From Paulinella micropora (lineage: Eukaryota; Cercozoa; Imbricatea; Euglyphida; Paulinellidae): a stretch of 64,000 bases of DNA. Below are positions 19,177 through 28,382 of this stretch, one piece after another (position 1 is the stretch's first letter; the number at the start of each line of letters is the position of its first letter). A program made the translations under genes and the position numbers. The notes below the pieces were generated by a model. The model searched no databases. It saw nothing but the letters and a program-made list of their open reading frames with translations, and was not told the origin of the DNA. Where the stretch lies: contig WBZZ01002490.1 in the NCBI GenBank assembly GCA_019918135.1, positions 62,001 to 126,000 of the forward strand. The letters are read 5' to 3'.

Positions 19177-19542
19177 ATGACCTCCGGCGGGCAGTGGCCT
19201 TGCTGCGGCTGCAGAAACTGCACCTCGGTGAGTATGGACGCCGCTGGCCTGGACGAACTGCAGCACTGCCCCGAGCTGCGCCAGGTGACGTTCGACTCTT
19301 ATCCGGGCCTGACCTGGGCAGACCTGACCCCGCTGCTAGCCCCGCCCCAGTCGCTGCGTACGTTGCGGGTGACGTGCTGTCCACAGATCAGGCCGGACGC
19401 ACTAGCGCGGGCCGCCGCCTCGGCGCAGAGCAGGCTGGAGCCCCCCCCGACAGCACCGCGGTGGACCAACCCAACGAAGCCCCCCAGACTCCACTATTTT
19501 TTTTATTACAGTAGGCTCAGACTCTTATTTCTTTTTTACTGA
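19177..19542 (+). CDS. Leucine-rich-repeat fragment (AMN1-like)
   Basis: From ATG 19177 the reading includes GLDELQHCPELRQVTFDSYP and APPQSLRTLRVTCCPQIRPD, two LRRs of the cysteine-containing kind found in AMN1/FBXL proteins. An upstream frame has another LRR-like piece (LRRAVALLRLQKLHLG) that leads into GGTGAGTATG, a good 5' splice site, so the gene may be spliced or broken. The tail (PPPTAPRWTNPTK...) runs into A/T-rich sequence. It is much shorter than the LRR protein at 29476-30738 and is probably a remnant. Confidence 0.45.
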   Translation: MTSGGQWPCCGCRNCTSVSMDAAGLDELQHCPELRQVTFDSYPGLTWADLTPLLAPPQSLRTLRVTCCPQIRPDALARAAASAQSRLEPPPTAPRWTNPTKPPRLHYFFYYSRLRLLFLFY

Positions 19543-19600
19543 AAAGACAGTTGCACACTCTTCTCGCTAGTACTTCTCCTGGAGGCGACCAGCTGCTTAC
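19539..19600 (-). other. Candidate 62-base spliceosomal intron
   Basis: Begins GTAAGC after CCAAG, has TACTAGC about 30 bases before its end, and ends CTGTCTTTTCAG. All three signals are close to consensus and correctly spaced, the best intron candidate in the window. Confidence 0.5.
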
Positions 19601-19821
19601 CTTGGCGGTCGGCACTGGAGGAAAGTCGCGAGTCTGGACGCCAGGCAGTCGTCGTAACGAGTTGTGCTGCTCCACCAGATTAGTTCCTCCACCACGTCCT
19701 CGTCCGTGAGCGTGGCCCATTCCCGGCCCGCGCTGGCGTGGGTAGAGCGAACAGCCGCGGCCCCGTGTGGTGCTGGTAGCGGTGTGTACTCGTGAGTATG
19801 TCCGTGGGGCTGGACACTCAT
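19597..19821 (-). CDS. Small acidic protein with a well-formed 3' intron signal (74 residues)
   Basis: ATG at 19819-19821. The C-terminal half looks like folded protein (GREWATLTDEDVVEELIWWS, YDDCLASRLATFLQC). Unspliced it ends at 19597. At the end of the frame lies CCAAG/GTAAGC, then TACTAGC, then CTGTCTTTTCAG/T: donor, branch-type and acceptor sequences of a 62-base intron (19539-19600). Splicing would replace the last residue with a short KKEIRV-type tail, and an AATAAA lies just downstream. The LTDEDVVEELIWW stretch is faintly F-box-like; the family is not assignable. Confidence 0.45.
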   Translation of the reverse strand: MSVQPHGHTHEYTPLPAPHGAAAVRSTHASAGREWATLTDEDVVEELIWWSSTTRYDDCLASRLATFLQCRPPR

Positions 19822-19893
19822 TCTTCGCGCACTACCAAAAAGCTAGAGTTCAGCTCCGCGGTTTTTACATGTGTTTAATTCTCTAGACCTGTG

Positions 19894-20178
19894 CTAGACC
19901 AGGTTTTGGCTGGGAGCGTACAATTGCTCTTTTCCCTCCCGAATCAAGCAGGCGGCAGGGAAGTTCTCTCTCTTAGTACTTCCCTGCCTTGAGCGGCTCT
20001 TGTCCCTGATATCTCGCGCGATATCGGGGCGCGCCGCCAGACGGCCTGCACGGACCAGCAGCGCCGCCCTCTCGGTGCCCGTGGGTTTGGGCGACGAGAT
20101 TAGCTGCAAAAATATATCCTTCACGGCCAACTCCTGCCGTGGTACTGCTGGCTCAGCGCAGTCGCAGTGAGGGCGGGC
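19894..20178 (-). pseudogene. ATG-less protein fragment
   Basis: The minus strand reads RPHCDCAEPAVPRQELAVKD, IFLQLISSPKPTGTERAALL and VRAGRLAARPDIARDIRD before the stop at 19894. The frame continues upstream only into repeat DNA (the A-type ACTTGGCACC end at about 20190), so the head of the gene is missing. No family recognised. It could be an exon of the gene at 19597-19821, which lies just downstream on the same strand. Confidence 0.4.
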
Positions 20179-21670
20179 AAGCACGATTTGTCTTAGACTT
20201 GGCACCGGGGGGGCTAGCAAATGGACGAGGGGAGGAGAAGAGGGCGAGGGAAGAGAGAGAAAGAGAAGGGAGAGGGGAGGGAAAAGACGGAACGAGCTAA
20301 CTCCCCGTCGAAAACTACGGAGAGGAAGGGGCGGGAGAGGATTTTCATGGCCCCACCCATGCAACCGTCTGAGAACGAGCAGCACACCCTCCCCCCCCCC
20401 CCCCCCCCACTCGTGCGCCCGCCTGAGGTGAATGAGCAGCGGGAAAAGGGAAGGCAGGAAGGAAAAGAGAGAGCGAAGGGGCGCGCTGAAAAAAAACAAA
20501 TTACGCTGAACTAAATTCCAACAGTCTCAGACTTGGTACCGGGGGACTGGCAAATGGACGAGGGGAAGAGAAAGAGCAGTGGGGAAAGGAAAGGCAGGAA
20601 GGAGAAGGGAGAGCGAAAGGGCGCACTGAAAAAGTACATTACGCTGAATTAAATTCCGACAATCTCGGACTTGGCACCGAAGGACTAGCAAATGGAAGGG
20701 GGATTAGAGAGGGAGGGGGAAGCGAGAGGGAAGGGGGGAGGGAGACGGAATGAGTAAAACCATATCGCGCCCCACGGGAAAGTACAAAAAAAAGAGAATT
20801 TTTTTATTAAAAGCTCGACAAAGTCTTACACTTTACACTGACAACTAAGAGAGGGGAGAGAGAGAGAGAGAGGAAATAGGCAGGGAAGGGGGAGGGTAGG
20901 GGCGCGCGGGAGAGGAAAGGGCAGGGGGGGGGGCACGAATTGTCTTAGTTCCCCGTCCGAGATTCGAGAGTGAAAATAAAAAGGGGGAGGGGGCGCCAAG
21001 AGAGTGTGAAAAAGAATACGCTGAATTCAAGCTCGACGGTCTTACACTTGGGCACTGAGGACTAGTAGCGGGAGGAGGAAGCAGAAATTGTCTTAGTCCC
21101 CCGTCCGAGGATCGAGAGCGGGAGAGAAAAGAGGCAAGGAAAGTCAAAAAAAGTACGTACCCGTTCAGCAGGAGTCTCGACAAGGGGGATTGGGGAGGGG
21201 GGGGGGGTGCTCGGCATTGGGGGGCTTAGTTGAGGCGTTTCATGCATTTTTCCTTTAGCTTCTGCGCTCTTCCCCTCCCCCTTTGCCCTTCCCCTGTTCT
21301 TTGAGCCCCCCGGGCTCAGGGGGCTCAAGGGGAGGGAAGCAGAAAAAAAAGGGGGGGGGGGCGCTGACCTTGCGCACAGTGGACGAGCCATGGCACAGAT
21401 AGGACGCTGTCGTGGTGGTGAGGCTTTTGTCCTCCCAGCACATTGACCACGGGGGCAGTACCATCCGCCGCAGGGTCGTGCTCGAGCACGGTGCGCAATA
21501 TCTGCGGAAATAGGAAAATATGAAAAATGGAAAAGAAAGTTTTCTTCGGAACGCGTTTGCACGCGCAAACAAGGGACGAGGGGAGGGGGGATAAGGGAAA
21601 CAGAGGGACGAGAGGGAGGACGGGGAGGGGTAGAGAGGGGGCGCCTCCCCTCTTCCCTCTCCCCCTCTTC

Positions 21671-21713
<43 letters not shown>

Positions 21714-21763
21714 CACTATGTAAACTGAAAATTGAAGGCAAAAACGACCAAGTCCTGTTGAAC
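20179..21763. repeat. Repeat mosaic, part 4, ending in a CT microsatellite
   Basis: A-type ends at about 20505-20545, 20635-20680, 20800-20850 and 21010-21060; I segment at 20335-20450; a G-type element with GC hairpin (21225-21330); an inverted E-type element (21385-21560); then a (CT)n tract (about 21664-21713) that ends 51 bases before the next ATG. Frames in this stretch only translate repeats. Confidence 0.65.
21664..21713 (+). promoter_or_regulatory. CT-rich tract upstream of the 804-residue gene
   Basis: Long (TC)n run ending about 50 bases before the ATG. Similar pyrimidine tracts lie upstream of the genes starting at 14700, 45631, 57757 and, on the minus strand, 37508. This could be a promoter/5'-UTR feature; proof is lacking. 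Confidence 0.35.
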
Positions 21764-24178
21764 ATGGATCGAAATGCTGCGCTGCAAGATGGAGCACACA
21801 ATAAAAAACCGTTACCCGAGTGGATTGAAAAGGCGGGTATCACGAGGGCTTTGTGCGACAAGCTGCGGGCTAGAGCGGAACGTCGTTCCCCTGGTACTAG
21901 AGCGCAGGCTCTGTGGCAGGGCATAGCTTTTTGGAATCAGCCTGGACGTTCTAGGCGCACCGCCATTACTACCTTCTTCTTCAGCTCTGACGAAAAAAGC
22001 CTGCAACGACGTTTGGAATGGAGCGAGATCATGTCCAAAGAGCAGGTAGGTGTAGCTGCAGCAAGCGGTTTCGTGTCATTCGGACAAGATGATCTGAAAA
22101 AGGTCGAAGAGGCGGGCGCCCCCGAGGCACTCTTAGCGTGTGCGAGAGCGGCGGCAAACACAAATGGATTCCTAGCTTGCTACACTCAACCCGACGATAG
22201 CGGCACTTTGGCCGAGCATTTGTCGGACAGCAAAACAGCGGCACCGGCGTGGAAAGAGTTGTTCAAGCTCATGGAGCGCTACGCGCAACTATACCTTAAA
22301 TATCGTAAAAAGAATCCCCTGTTGTTGGGGAAGTGGGACCCTTCGTACGTGGCAGTGTTGGCCGGGGATGGGCCCCAGCTGCGCTTTTTACAACCCCTAC
22401 TGTTTGCTGCTGCAAAAGACGAGGATTTGGTCTTTATTAGCTTAGACTCGCTGCAAAAGCACTTGGAAAAGCTAACACAGTTTACCAAAAATTTCACAAC
22501 CCATCTAGCCGCCGCGCTTTACCTGACGCTGCTAGCTAACGGTATGACATACCTTGCTTCGAGCGAGGGACACAGAACCAACGCGCTAGCGCCGCTGAGC
22601 CAGGCGCTCGAGAGGATTGAAAGGAAAGGCTCGTGGCTAGGATTGTTTAAGAGCTTGCTCGGATATGATTTATCTACAATTACAGAGCCACGCGGGAAAT
22701 TATACTTTGACCAAATGAAAGGTCTACTTGTATATACAAATACAGAGTCAGAGCAATACTTATCGATAGAAGACTTTTTGCAAAGGTTCTGGAGCAAGCA
22801 AGAATGCGTTTTTTCCGGTAGATTTATCTACGGAGGCCTGGTAGTGGGCGAATTTCTGTGCTTGCTAGAACTTTACTGCGAGCTCACGGATTGCCTGAAG
22901 CTGGCAGAAACGGATGTACGCAGAGACCTGCTGCGTTTGGACTGGGCGGATACGATCAATTCAGTCTTTAGCAACATGAGTGACAAAAACAAGCGAACGC
23001 CAGAATCTCGAACCTGTACCAAATTTATTTGCTTCATTAACCGGTTCTGTAAGGTAAAACGACTAGCACAACAAAATTTGAACACATGCGGCGAAGCTCG
23101 GGGGGGCTCTGCGACGGCTGCGAACTTTACGAAACTGCGACAATTCTACTCGTTTCCGACAGTCAATTTAGCTGAGGAATTTAAGAAACTGCGACAACCC
23201 TACTCGCTTCTGCCAGGAGGATGTCTGTGGGCTGTGAGGAATTTTATCTACCAAGGTAGCAAACAAAGAAATCTGACGAAGACCGACGCCGACCTGCTCA
23301 TGTATACCCTGCACGCTCTCATGGATGTGCGGGCCGAGGGAAGCCTAAGTAGTTACGATGTTGAAGCTCTGCGTTCAAAACTAATAATGAGGGACGATTG
23401 CTACTATGTCCCAAAATTCTACAGACCCGAACTGCTGCTAATCCCAGCGAGCAAATGTGCAAAATGCGCCAACTGCGAGAACGCTAGTAGTCAAAGCAAC
23501 CCCCCGGAGCTGTTCTACGACACAGATAACGGTTCTGAGGAGGACAAAAAAGCATGGGCCCGAGTGGCCCCTGGTCTTCCTGCCAAAATACAGGAGCTGG
23601 ATCTTGGATCCAGGACAGGACAAACGGCAATAGAAAGCTTCTACAAAGCCATGAACCAGCAGGGCTTTCAGCTGTCGGACCCGACGGAGAGCAATGCGCC
23701 CCCGGAAATCCGGCGCGGGCTGCACCTTTGCAGGCTCGACGTGACCATAACCTCAACAGATGATGGCAAGCGGGCCACGTCGTCCAAGCAAGCTATTATT
23801 TTCTTCTGGCACGTCAGCGAGACAGACGACATGAGCCAAGTTACGATGGGAGCTGCCACTGGCAAGCTAAAATACGACAGCAACACTGTCCAGAAAGTGG
23901 CAAGGGTCTCGCACAGAAAAGTGTCCGTCAAGCCTTTGCCTGCTTGCGGCCCGGGGTTCTGGTGGCCGCGTAGCAATACCGAGACTTTCCTAAATGCAAT
24001 CCAAGGTGCTATCGACGCCTGCAACCACCAAGATTTCAAGCCGGCGTTTGACTTGATGTCAACCTACATTAGCACAGAGAACACTATCGCCCCCGACACA
24101 ACGAGCTGGAAAGCCAACGTGAAGTTTGGGCTACAGTGCCTGTTTGCAGAACAACTTCCCGGGCGGGCCCTCGCCTAG
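21764..24178 (+). CDS. Unknown protein (804 residues), parent of several relics
   Basis: I choose ATG 21764 (MDRNAALQDGAHNKKPLPEW); the upstream open frame is CT-repeat leader. No known domain recognised. Visible features: a C-x2-C-x2-C group (KCAKCANCENAS, residue about 565), an internal near-repeat (NFTKLRQFYSFPTVNLAEEF and FKKLRQPYSLLPGG), and a C-terminal domain with AIIFFWHVSETDDM, KVSVKPLPACGPGFWWPRS and NAIQGAIDACNHQDFKPAFD. Pieces of this C-terminal part occur as relics at 10075-10320, 55296-55545 and 45398-45452, so the gene has been copied into the repeats more than once. It is followed, 148 bases later, by the cyclin-fold gene on the same strand. Confidence 0.85.
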   Translation: MDRNAALQDGAHNKKPLPEWIEKAGITRALCDKLRARAERRSPGTRAQALWQGIAFWNQPGRSRRTAITTFFFSSDEKSLQRRLEWSEIMSKEQVGVAAASGFVSFGQDDLKKVEEAGAPEALLACARAAANTNGFLACYTQPDDSGTLAEHLSDSKTAAPAWKELFKLMERYAQLYLKYRKKNPLLLGKWDPSYVAVLAGDGPQLRFLQPLLFAAAKDEDLVFISLDSLQKHLEKLTQFTKNFTTHLAAALYLTLLANGMTYLASSEGHRTNALAPLSQALERIERKGSWLGLFKSLLGYDLSTITEPRGKLYFDQMKGLLVYTNTESEQYLSIEDFLQRFWSKQECVFSGRFIYGGLVVGEFLCLLELYCELTDCLKLAETDVRRDLLRLDWADTINSVFSNMSDKNKRTPESRTCTKFICFINRFCKVKRLAQQNLNTCGEARGGSATAANFTKLRQFYSFPTVNLAEEFKKLRQPYSLLPGGCLWAVRNFIYQGSKQRNLTKTDADLLMYTLHALMDVRAEGSLSSYDVEALRSKLIMRDDCYYVPKFYRPELLLIPASKCAKCANCENASSQSNPPELFYDTDNGSEEDKKAWARVAPGLPAKIQELDLGSRTGQTAIESFYKAMNQQGFQLSDPTESNAPPEIRRGLHLCRLDVTITSTDDGKRATSSKQAIIFFWHVSETDDMSQVTMGAATGKLKYDSNTVQKVARVSHRKVSVKPLPACGPGFWWPRSNTETFLNAIQGAIDACNHQDFKPAFDLMSTYISTENTIAPDTTSWKANVKFGLQCLFAEQLPGRALA

Positions 24179-24326
24179 ACGCCGCGAACAGGCACGGGGC
24201 CGTAAACCCTCCCCCCCCCCCCCAAACCTGATTTTTGTGGTGGGGGGATTCTGTTTTTTGTAATGGACAATAAAAGCAGTGTTAGTATCTCGAACTTGTT
24301 GCTTGAAGCTTCAGCATCGGTCCCTC
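24179..24326 (+). promoter_or_regulatory. Module H copy upstream of the cyclin-fold gene
   Basis: CCTGATTTTTGTGGTGGGGG followed by a T-rich stretch, the module also seen at about 4850 and 37700. An ATG at 24263 opens only a 34-codon frame (MDNKSSVSISNLLL...) ending before the main gene gets going; it could be an upstream ORF. Confidence 0.4.
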
Positions 24327-27300
24327 ATGTTGGAAGTGCAATACTCGAATCACGAATCTCTAACTGAAGCCGTCAGCAAAGCTTGCAAGCCATATCAAGG
24401 AAATGTTACGGTGCGTGTCTCTTTGTTAGCGGTCAACAGCTCTCGTCGGCGTCCAGCGAGGCCTGCGCTTGCACGCGAGAGGAGGCTTCGGCCAAAAAGG
24501 CGTAAGGTGGAAGACCTTTTGCTTACGCAATTACGCAAGGACAAAGATGCGCTTAGCGCATCTTTCCGTCAAGCTGACGCACCGTACGCCGCCGCGCTGG
24601 ACAAGGCACTGGCCGGAAATGGCACCGCGCAAACGGCGGACCGCTTAAGCTACGGGCTAGCTACTCGCTGGCACGAGCCAGGCCGGCGGGACGCCGTGCG
24701 TCGGTGTCTGTACGCTCTGCGCAGGGTGGTCGCCCAGCGGGCCGATCGGCAGAGCGAGGAAGAAAAGCTGTACGAGATCCTGTGCGACCCACAGGCACTG
24801 AACAAGCCATGCTGTCAGCAGAGATACATCAAAGCTTTGAAGCGGTGGTTGGCGCGCCAAGACAAACCCCGTGCCCTTCTCCAGGTAGGCGAGCTGCTCC
24901 TGGAACCCTGCCGCGGACGCTGGCAAATTTCCGCGGCACAAACCAAGGCCATTTGCGAACCAGCCCTCAAGCTTTGCTACGACGGCGTGACCGCGAGCAC
25001 GGGAGTAGAGGCCAGGCAGATTATGACCTGCCTGTTCAGCAACAGCGATGCAGCCGCAGACAACGAAAACCGCCTGCACGGTACATGGCGCGTGTGGGTG
25101 TACGGCCTGGCGCTGGTGCTGGCGCAACGTGGGGGGCTGGCGCACAATTACCCGCAGATTTCTGCGCCCGAGCTGGTCAATTACCCTTTTGCTACGGCTT
25201 GCCCCGTGGCCGGCTCTGGTGTTACTAAAGTGTATGAGTCTAAATTTATCCAGCTTTGGAAAGAAAAGGTGCGTTCGGAGGAGTGGGCACCAAGGTCGTG
25301 GGTCGAGACAGAACTGAGAATGCTCAGACGAAAAAACATGCAGTGGCTTCATCCAACCCTAGAACACCTGCGTGTCCGTGTGTCGGCCACGCGGAACGGC
25401 GCTCATTTTTTCACGGGGCCCGGGCTGCTAAACCCGCAAATCCGACAGATCCTGTTCGATGCTTTCCGGTCGAACGCGGCCAGAGGCTGCTGCTGCGTTC
25501 GGCCGAGGTTGAGGTTGCAGCTAACGACTCTGGACGGCCGGCTAGGCTACCTGCACGAACCCGGCGGCCAGGAGCGGAGCGTAGACAAGTGGTGCGCGGC
25601 GTTTTGGCGACTGGCGCTGGACGCTAACAAACACTCCGCTGTGCAGTGCGACGACTGTCCCCCGTACCTACACCAAACGAATAATCCTGCTGCTGCTACT
25701 TCTTCTTCTGGATGCAGCATTGTAGGCTGGGACACGAGAATTGCCTTGGCCTCCGACGACCTACAATCCAAACATTTGCTGGCGTTGCGGGGTTTGGTAG
25801 TAGGCGGACTGGGCCTGCTAGACGCCCGCCTCAATCCTACAGTGTCCAGTAAGGGACTGTTTGCGTTGCACGACGGTCTAGACAGTGTCGTTTCGTCGCC
25901 CGAGAGGGTGTCGGTCGCGCTAACGCGGCTCCTAACCGCCAGGGCGCTGCTCTCGGAGTTAGACCCTGAATTTATGTACCAGGGTAAGCTCAGTCCACTG
26001 GTGCTGTACCTAGAGCCATCGGGAGCGCTCAGACTTTACATTGACGGCGCCGAGGAAAAGAGCCCGGCCTTGGGCCTGGCCAGCACGTTCCTGTGCCTAC
26101 TGCAGCAGCACGCTTTCGTACTGCACTGCCGCGACGGTGCCTGGGAAATACACGGTCTAGAGCACAGCCAGGAACTCAGCTGCCGGGCCACGGCGTTCCT
26201 AGCCCAAGCGCTGCCCGCCCTGCGCCGCGACGATGATGTTAGCAAGCTGCAATTTACGCTGTCGCAAGCGCGGAGGCCAGGCACATCGCCGACCCGAGCT
26301 CTGGCGCTGGCCGCTAGTTTAGACAGCAAGGCACCGTGCGCAAGCGAGGAGGTGTGGCTGTTGCTGGGCTCCGCGCTAGGCTTCCGCTGGGTCCTGGACG
26401 CGGACCAGCGGCGGGAAATCCTGTTCCTACCCCCTACTGGCGCCGAGGAAGAAGAAGAAGAAGAAGTGGGACCCGGCTGGGAGCTGACGACGGCAACATC
26501 AGCATCATCGGTCTTGTACGAGATCAAAACAGAGTGGACGCTTGGCCTGCAACGCGAACAATCGATGCAGGACTGGAAGGAGAGTTTCCAGTCGACACGC
26601 GTGCCCTACAAATTTTATTGCTATGCAATTGCCACAGAGTGGTTGCTGGAAATCACTTGTACTGCCACTAAGTGGTTACGGGAATCCACTTCTACTGTCG
26701 AGCCTTGCATACGGCCAGAGTGTTTGGTCCTGGCCGCAGAGATTCTCTGCTACTTCACCCAGAGACCAGAGTTTAAATTCAAAGAAGAAGAGTTCCAGCT
26801 CCTAGCCATAGCTTGTTATTGGATAGCTCTGAAAAACGAGGAGGGGAGTAAATGGGACTACACAGACCGTATAATGCTTCATCTTCCGGACGATTTGTGC
26901 AATGTGCAAGCACTCAAGAAAATGGAAGGAGCACTGATTACTGCGTGCTACGGCATGCTGGCCACGCCCAACGCCGCGACTATGCTGATGGATAGGGCCT
27001 CATCGCCCGAGTGCAAAGAGCTCACCGAAGGCGGCAAGCTTTTAGCTCAGCGCGTGTTGCTGGGTCTGGTACTTACGCCCCAGTTTTGGCAGCACCGGGC
27101 CTCTCGCCTCGTGTTGGCCTCGCTGCTCGCCGCGGCCCGCGCCGTCGACTCGCGCATCAGCGCCGGGCGTCTCTACGACAGCGAAACTACGCTGATTTCG
27201 GAGGCAGAAGCAATCGCGGCTCAGCTACATTCCGCACAAGAACTGAACGGGCCCCTCCGGGCAGAAGCGGTTGCATTTCTGAAAAACTATCCAGAAAGTT

Positions 27301-27476
27301 GGGCACAGTTTGCGAACGCCTCCAGCCCCGAGGAGTGGTTACCAGAAGAAGATGTTGATGTTGATCACGTACGTTACCACGATTCGCCCTATTGTCGTGC
27401 GGCCGGCGGGCGCTACAGCCACACGCCAGCCTCCGCCAAAACGTATGACAAGACGAGAAATAAGAGAAAAAGATGA
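24327..27476 (+). CDS. 1049-residue protein with a C-terminal cyclin fold
   Basis: The first in-frame ATG is 24327 (MLEVQYSNHESLTEAV). At residue about 55, LRPKRRKVEDLL closely resembles the SV40-type NLS, and the C-terminus TRNKRKR is basic too. Residues 80-770 are unassigned, with a run of Glu (AEEEEEEEVG) near 710. Residues about 790-880 read as a cyclin box: RPECLVLAAEILCYFTQRPE, then EFQLLAIACYWIALKNEEG (the QLLA...A.K.EE signature), then VQALKKMEGALITACY. A second helical set follows (KLLAQRVLLGLVLTPQFW, ASRLVLASLLAAARAV), as in the C-terminal cyclin repeat. Cyclins activate cyclin-dependent kinases; TFIIB-like proteins share the fold. The length is far above a normal cyclin, so the N-terminal 750 residues do something else. 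Confidence 0.8.
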   Translation: MLEVQYSNHESLTEAVSKACKPYQGNVTVRVSLLAVNSSRRRPARPALARERRLRPKRRKVEDLLLTQLRKDKDALSASFRQADAPYAAALDKALAGNGTAQTADRLSYGLATRWHEPGRRDAVRRCLYALRRVVAQRADRQSEEEKLYEILCDPQALNKPCCQQRYIKALKRWLARQDKPRALLQVGELLLEPCRGRWQISAAQTKAICEPALKLCYDGVTASTGVEARQIMTCLFSNSDAAADNENRLHGTWRVWVYGLALVLAQRGGLAHNYPQISAPELVNYPFATACPVAGSGVTKVYESKFIQLWKEKVRSEEWAPRSWVETELRMLRRKNMQWLHPTLEHLRVRVSATRNGAHFFTGPGLLNPQIRQILFDAFRSNAARGCCCVRPRLRLQLTTLDGRLGYLHEPGGQERSVDKWCAAFWRLALDANKHSAVQCDDCPPYLHQTNNPAAATSSSGCSIVGWDTRIALASDDLQSKHLLALRGLVVGGLGLLDARLNPTVSSKGLFALHDGLDSVVSSPERVSVALTRLLTARALLSELDPEFMYQGKLSPLVLYLEPSGALRLYIDGAEEKSPALGLASTFLCLLQQHAFVLHCRDGAWEIHGLEHSQELSCRATAFLAQALPALRRDDDVSKLQFTLSQARRPGTSPTRALALAASLDSKAPCASEEVWLLLGSALGFRWVLDADQRREILFLPPTGAEEEEEEEVGPGWELTTATSASSVLYEIKTEWTLGLQREQSMQDWKESFQSTRVPYKFYCYAIATEWLLEITCTATKWLRESTSTVEPCIRPECLVLAAEILCYFTQRPEFKFKEEEFQLLAIACYWIALKNEEGSKWDYTDRIMLHLPDDLCNVQALKKMEGALITACYGMLATPNAATMLMDRASSPECKELTEGGKLLAQRVLLGLVLTPQFWQHRASRLVLASLLAAARAVDSRISAGRLYDSETTLISEAEAIAAQLHSAQELNGPLRAEAVAFLKNYPESWAQFANASSPEEWLPEEDVDVDHVRYHDSPYCRAAGGRYSHTPASAKTYDKTRNKRKR

Positions 27477-27565
27477 GACGGTCTCGCCGCAAAACAAAAG
27501 GGACGAGAGGGGGGGGGGGAAGGGGGGGGGGGGGGGAGGGTGCTCCACAAACACCTGCCAAAAGA

Positions 27566-27571
27566 AATAAA
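27566..27571 (+). terminator. AATAAA polyadenylation signal
   Basis: AATAAA about 90 bases after the cyclin-fold stop, preceded by a G-rich run. Confidence 0.45.
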
Positions 27572-27623
27572 AACAACAACAAAGTCGAAATCCTTCTGGC
27601 CACCAGCGATCAGCGGCCGGCCA

Positions 27624-27977
27624 ATGCTCCACGTGGAGACGCCAGCGTTATGCGAACTGAAGCTCACGCCTGAAAACGAAAGCAAGATCGAACGTGCATT
27701 ACCGGTTATTTCTAAAACGCTCGCAGCTTTCGAGCACTGCGAAAGCCTAGTCACTGCGCTCGTGTCGTCGCCCAGGATTGCGCAATTCACCATCGGGCGT
27801 GGCCTGCTGTGGCTGCTCGGGTCTTCGCCGGGACCTGCAGACTGCGAGGATGAGCCGGCTGTACAAGGAAGACCGCAGGTTCTGGGAACACGTGGACCAT
27901 TATATTGTGGCAACAATATAACTCTACCGGCGTGTAATTTCAGGCCGTGGCAGGGGAAGTTTGGGCAGACACTTTAA
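27624..27977 (+). CDS. Small hypothetical protein (117 residues) with an overlapping alternative frame
   Basis: ATG 27624 opens a helical protein (MLHVETPALCELKLTPENES, ALPVISKTLAAFEHC, RIAQFTIGRGLLWLLG). In its second half another frame is more protein-like (LRRDLQTARMSRLYKEDRRF, then WEHVDHYIVATI), so the gene either contains a small intron, has a single frame change, or the two readings are separate. The start MLHVE resembles MLEVQ of the gene just upstream, but nothing more is shared. AATAAA overlaps the stop (27976-27981). No family recognised. Confidence 0.5.
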   Translation: MLHVETPALCELKLTPENESKIERALPVISKTLAAFEHCESLVTALVSSPRIAQFTIGRGLLWLLGSSPGPADCEDEPAVQGRPQVLGTRGPLYCGNNITLPACNFRPWQGKFGQTL

Positions 27978-28381
27978 TAAAATCAGGGCTCGGGCCTTTT
28001 TTCAAAAATATATTTGAGAGGAAAGTCTAGCTGCTGTGAACCTGCTGACAACGGAAAAGCGCCAGTTCCCGCTGCTTCCCTTGTCTCTGCGCCGTTCCCG
28101 CTGCCCCTCGTGTGTGTGCCTTGGTGCTCCTTTCGCTGCTCCGACGGGCACACGAAAGGGAAGGGGGTGTGCTGCTCGTTCTCAGACAGGTGCATGGATG
28201 GGGGAGGGGTGTACGAAACCCTCCTTCTTTCTTCTCTCTTCCCCCCTCCCTTTCTTGCCCCTTCTATTTGTTAGCCCTCTCCCCGGTGCCAAGTCTAAAA
28301 CTGTCGAAATTTAATTCAGCGTAAATTGTACTTTTTCAGTGCGCCCCTTCCCCCCCCCCCAAAAAAAGAAATAAAATTTAT
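27978..28381. repeat. I segment (inverted), A-type end and C-run
   Basis: After a short unique stretch, an inverted I segment (28110-28215, GTGTGCTGCTCGTTCTCAGA) and an inverted A-type end (28285-28330, GTCGAAATTTAATTCAGCGT) are followed by a C-run and the AATAAA of the minus-strand gene. Confidence 0.6.
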
Positions 28382-28382
28382 T
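28377..28382 (-). terminator. AATAAA polyadenylation signal (minus strand)
   Basis: TTTATT on the plus strand, overlapping the stop codon of the 294-residue gene. Confidence 0.45.

Noticed and set aside
24263-24367. 34-codon frame MDNKSSVSISNLLL... as a separate gene
   Set aside because: Too short, no features, overlaps the start of the cyclin-fold gene; kept only as a possible upstream ORF.
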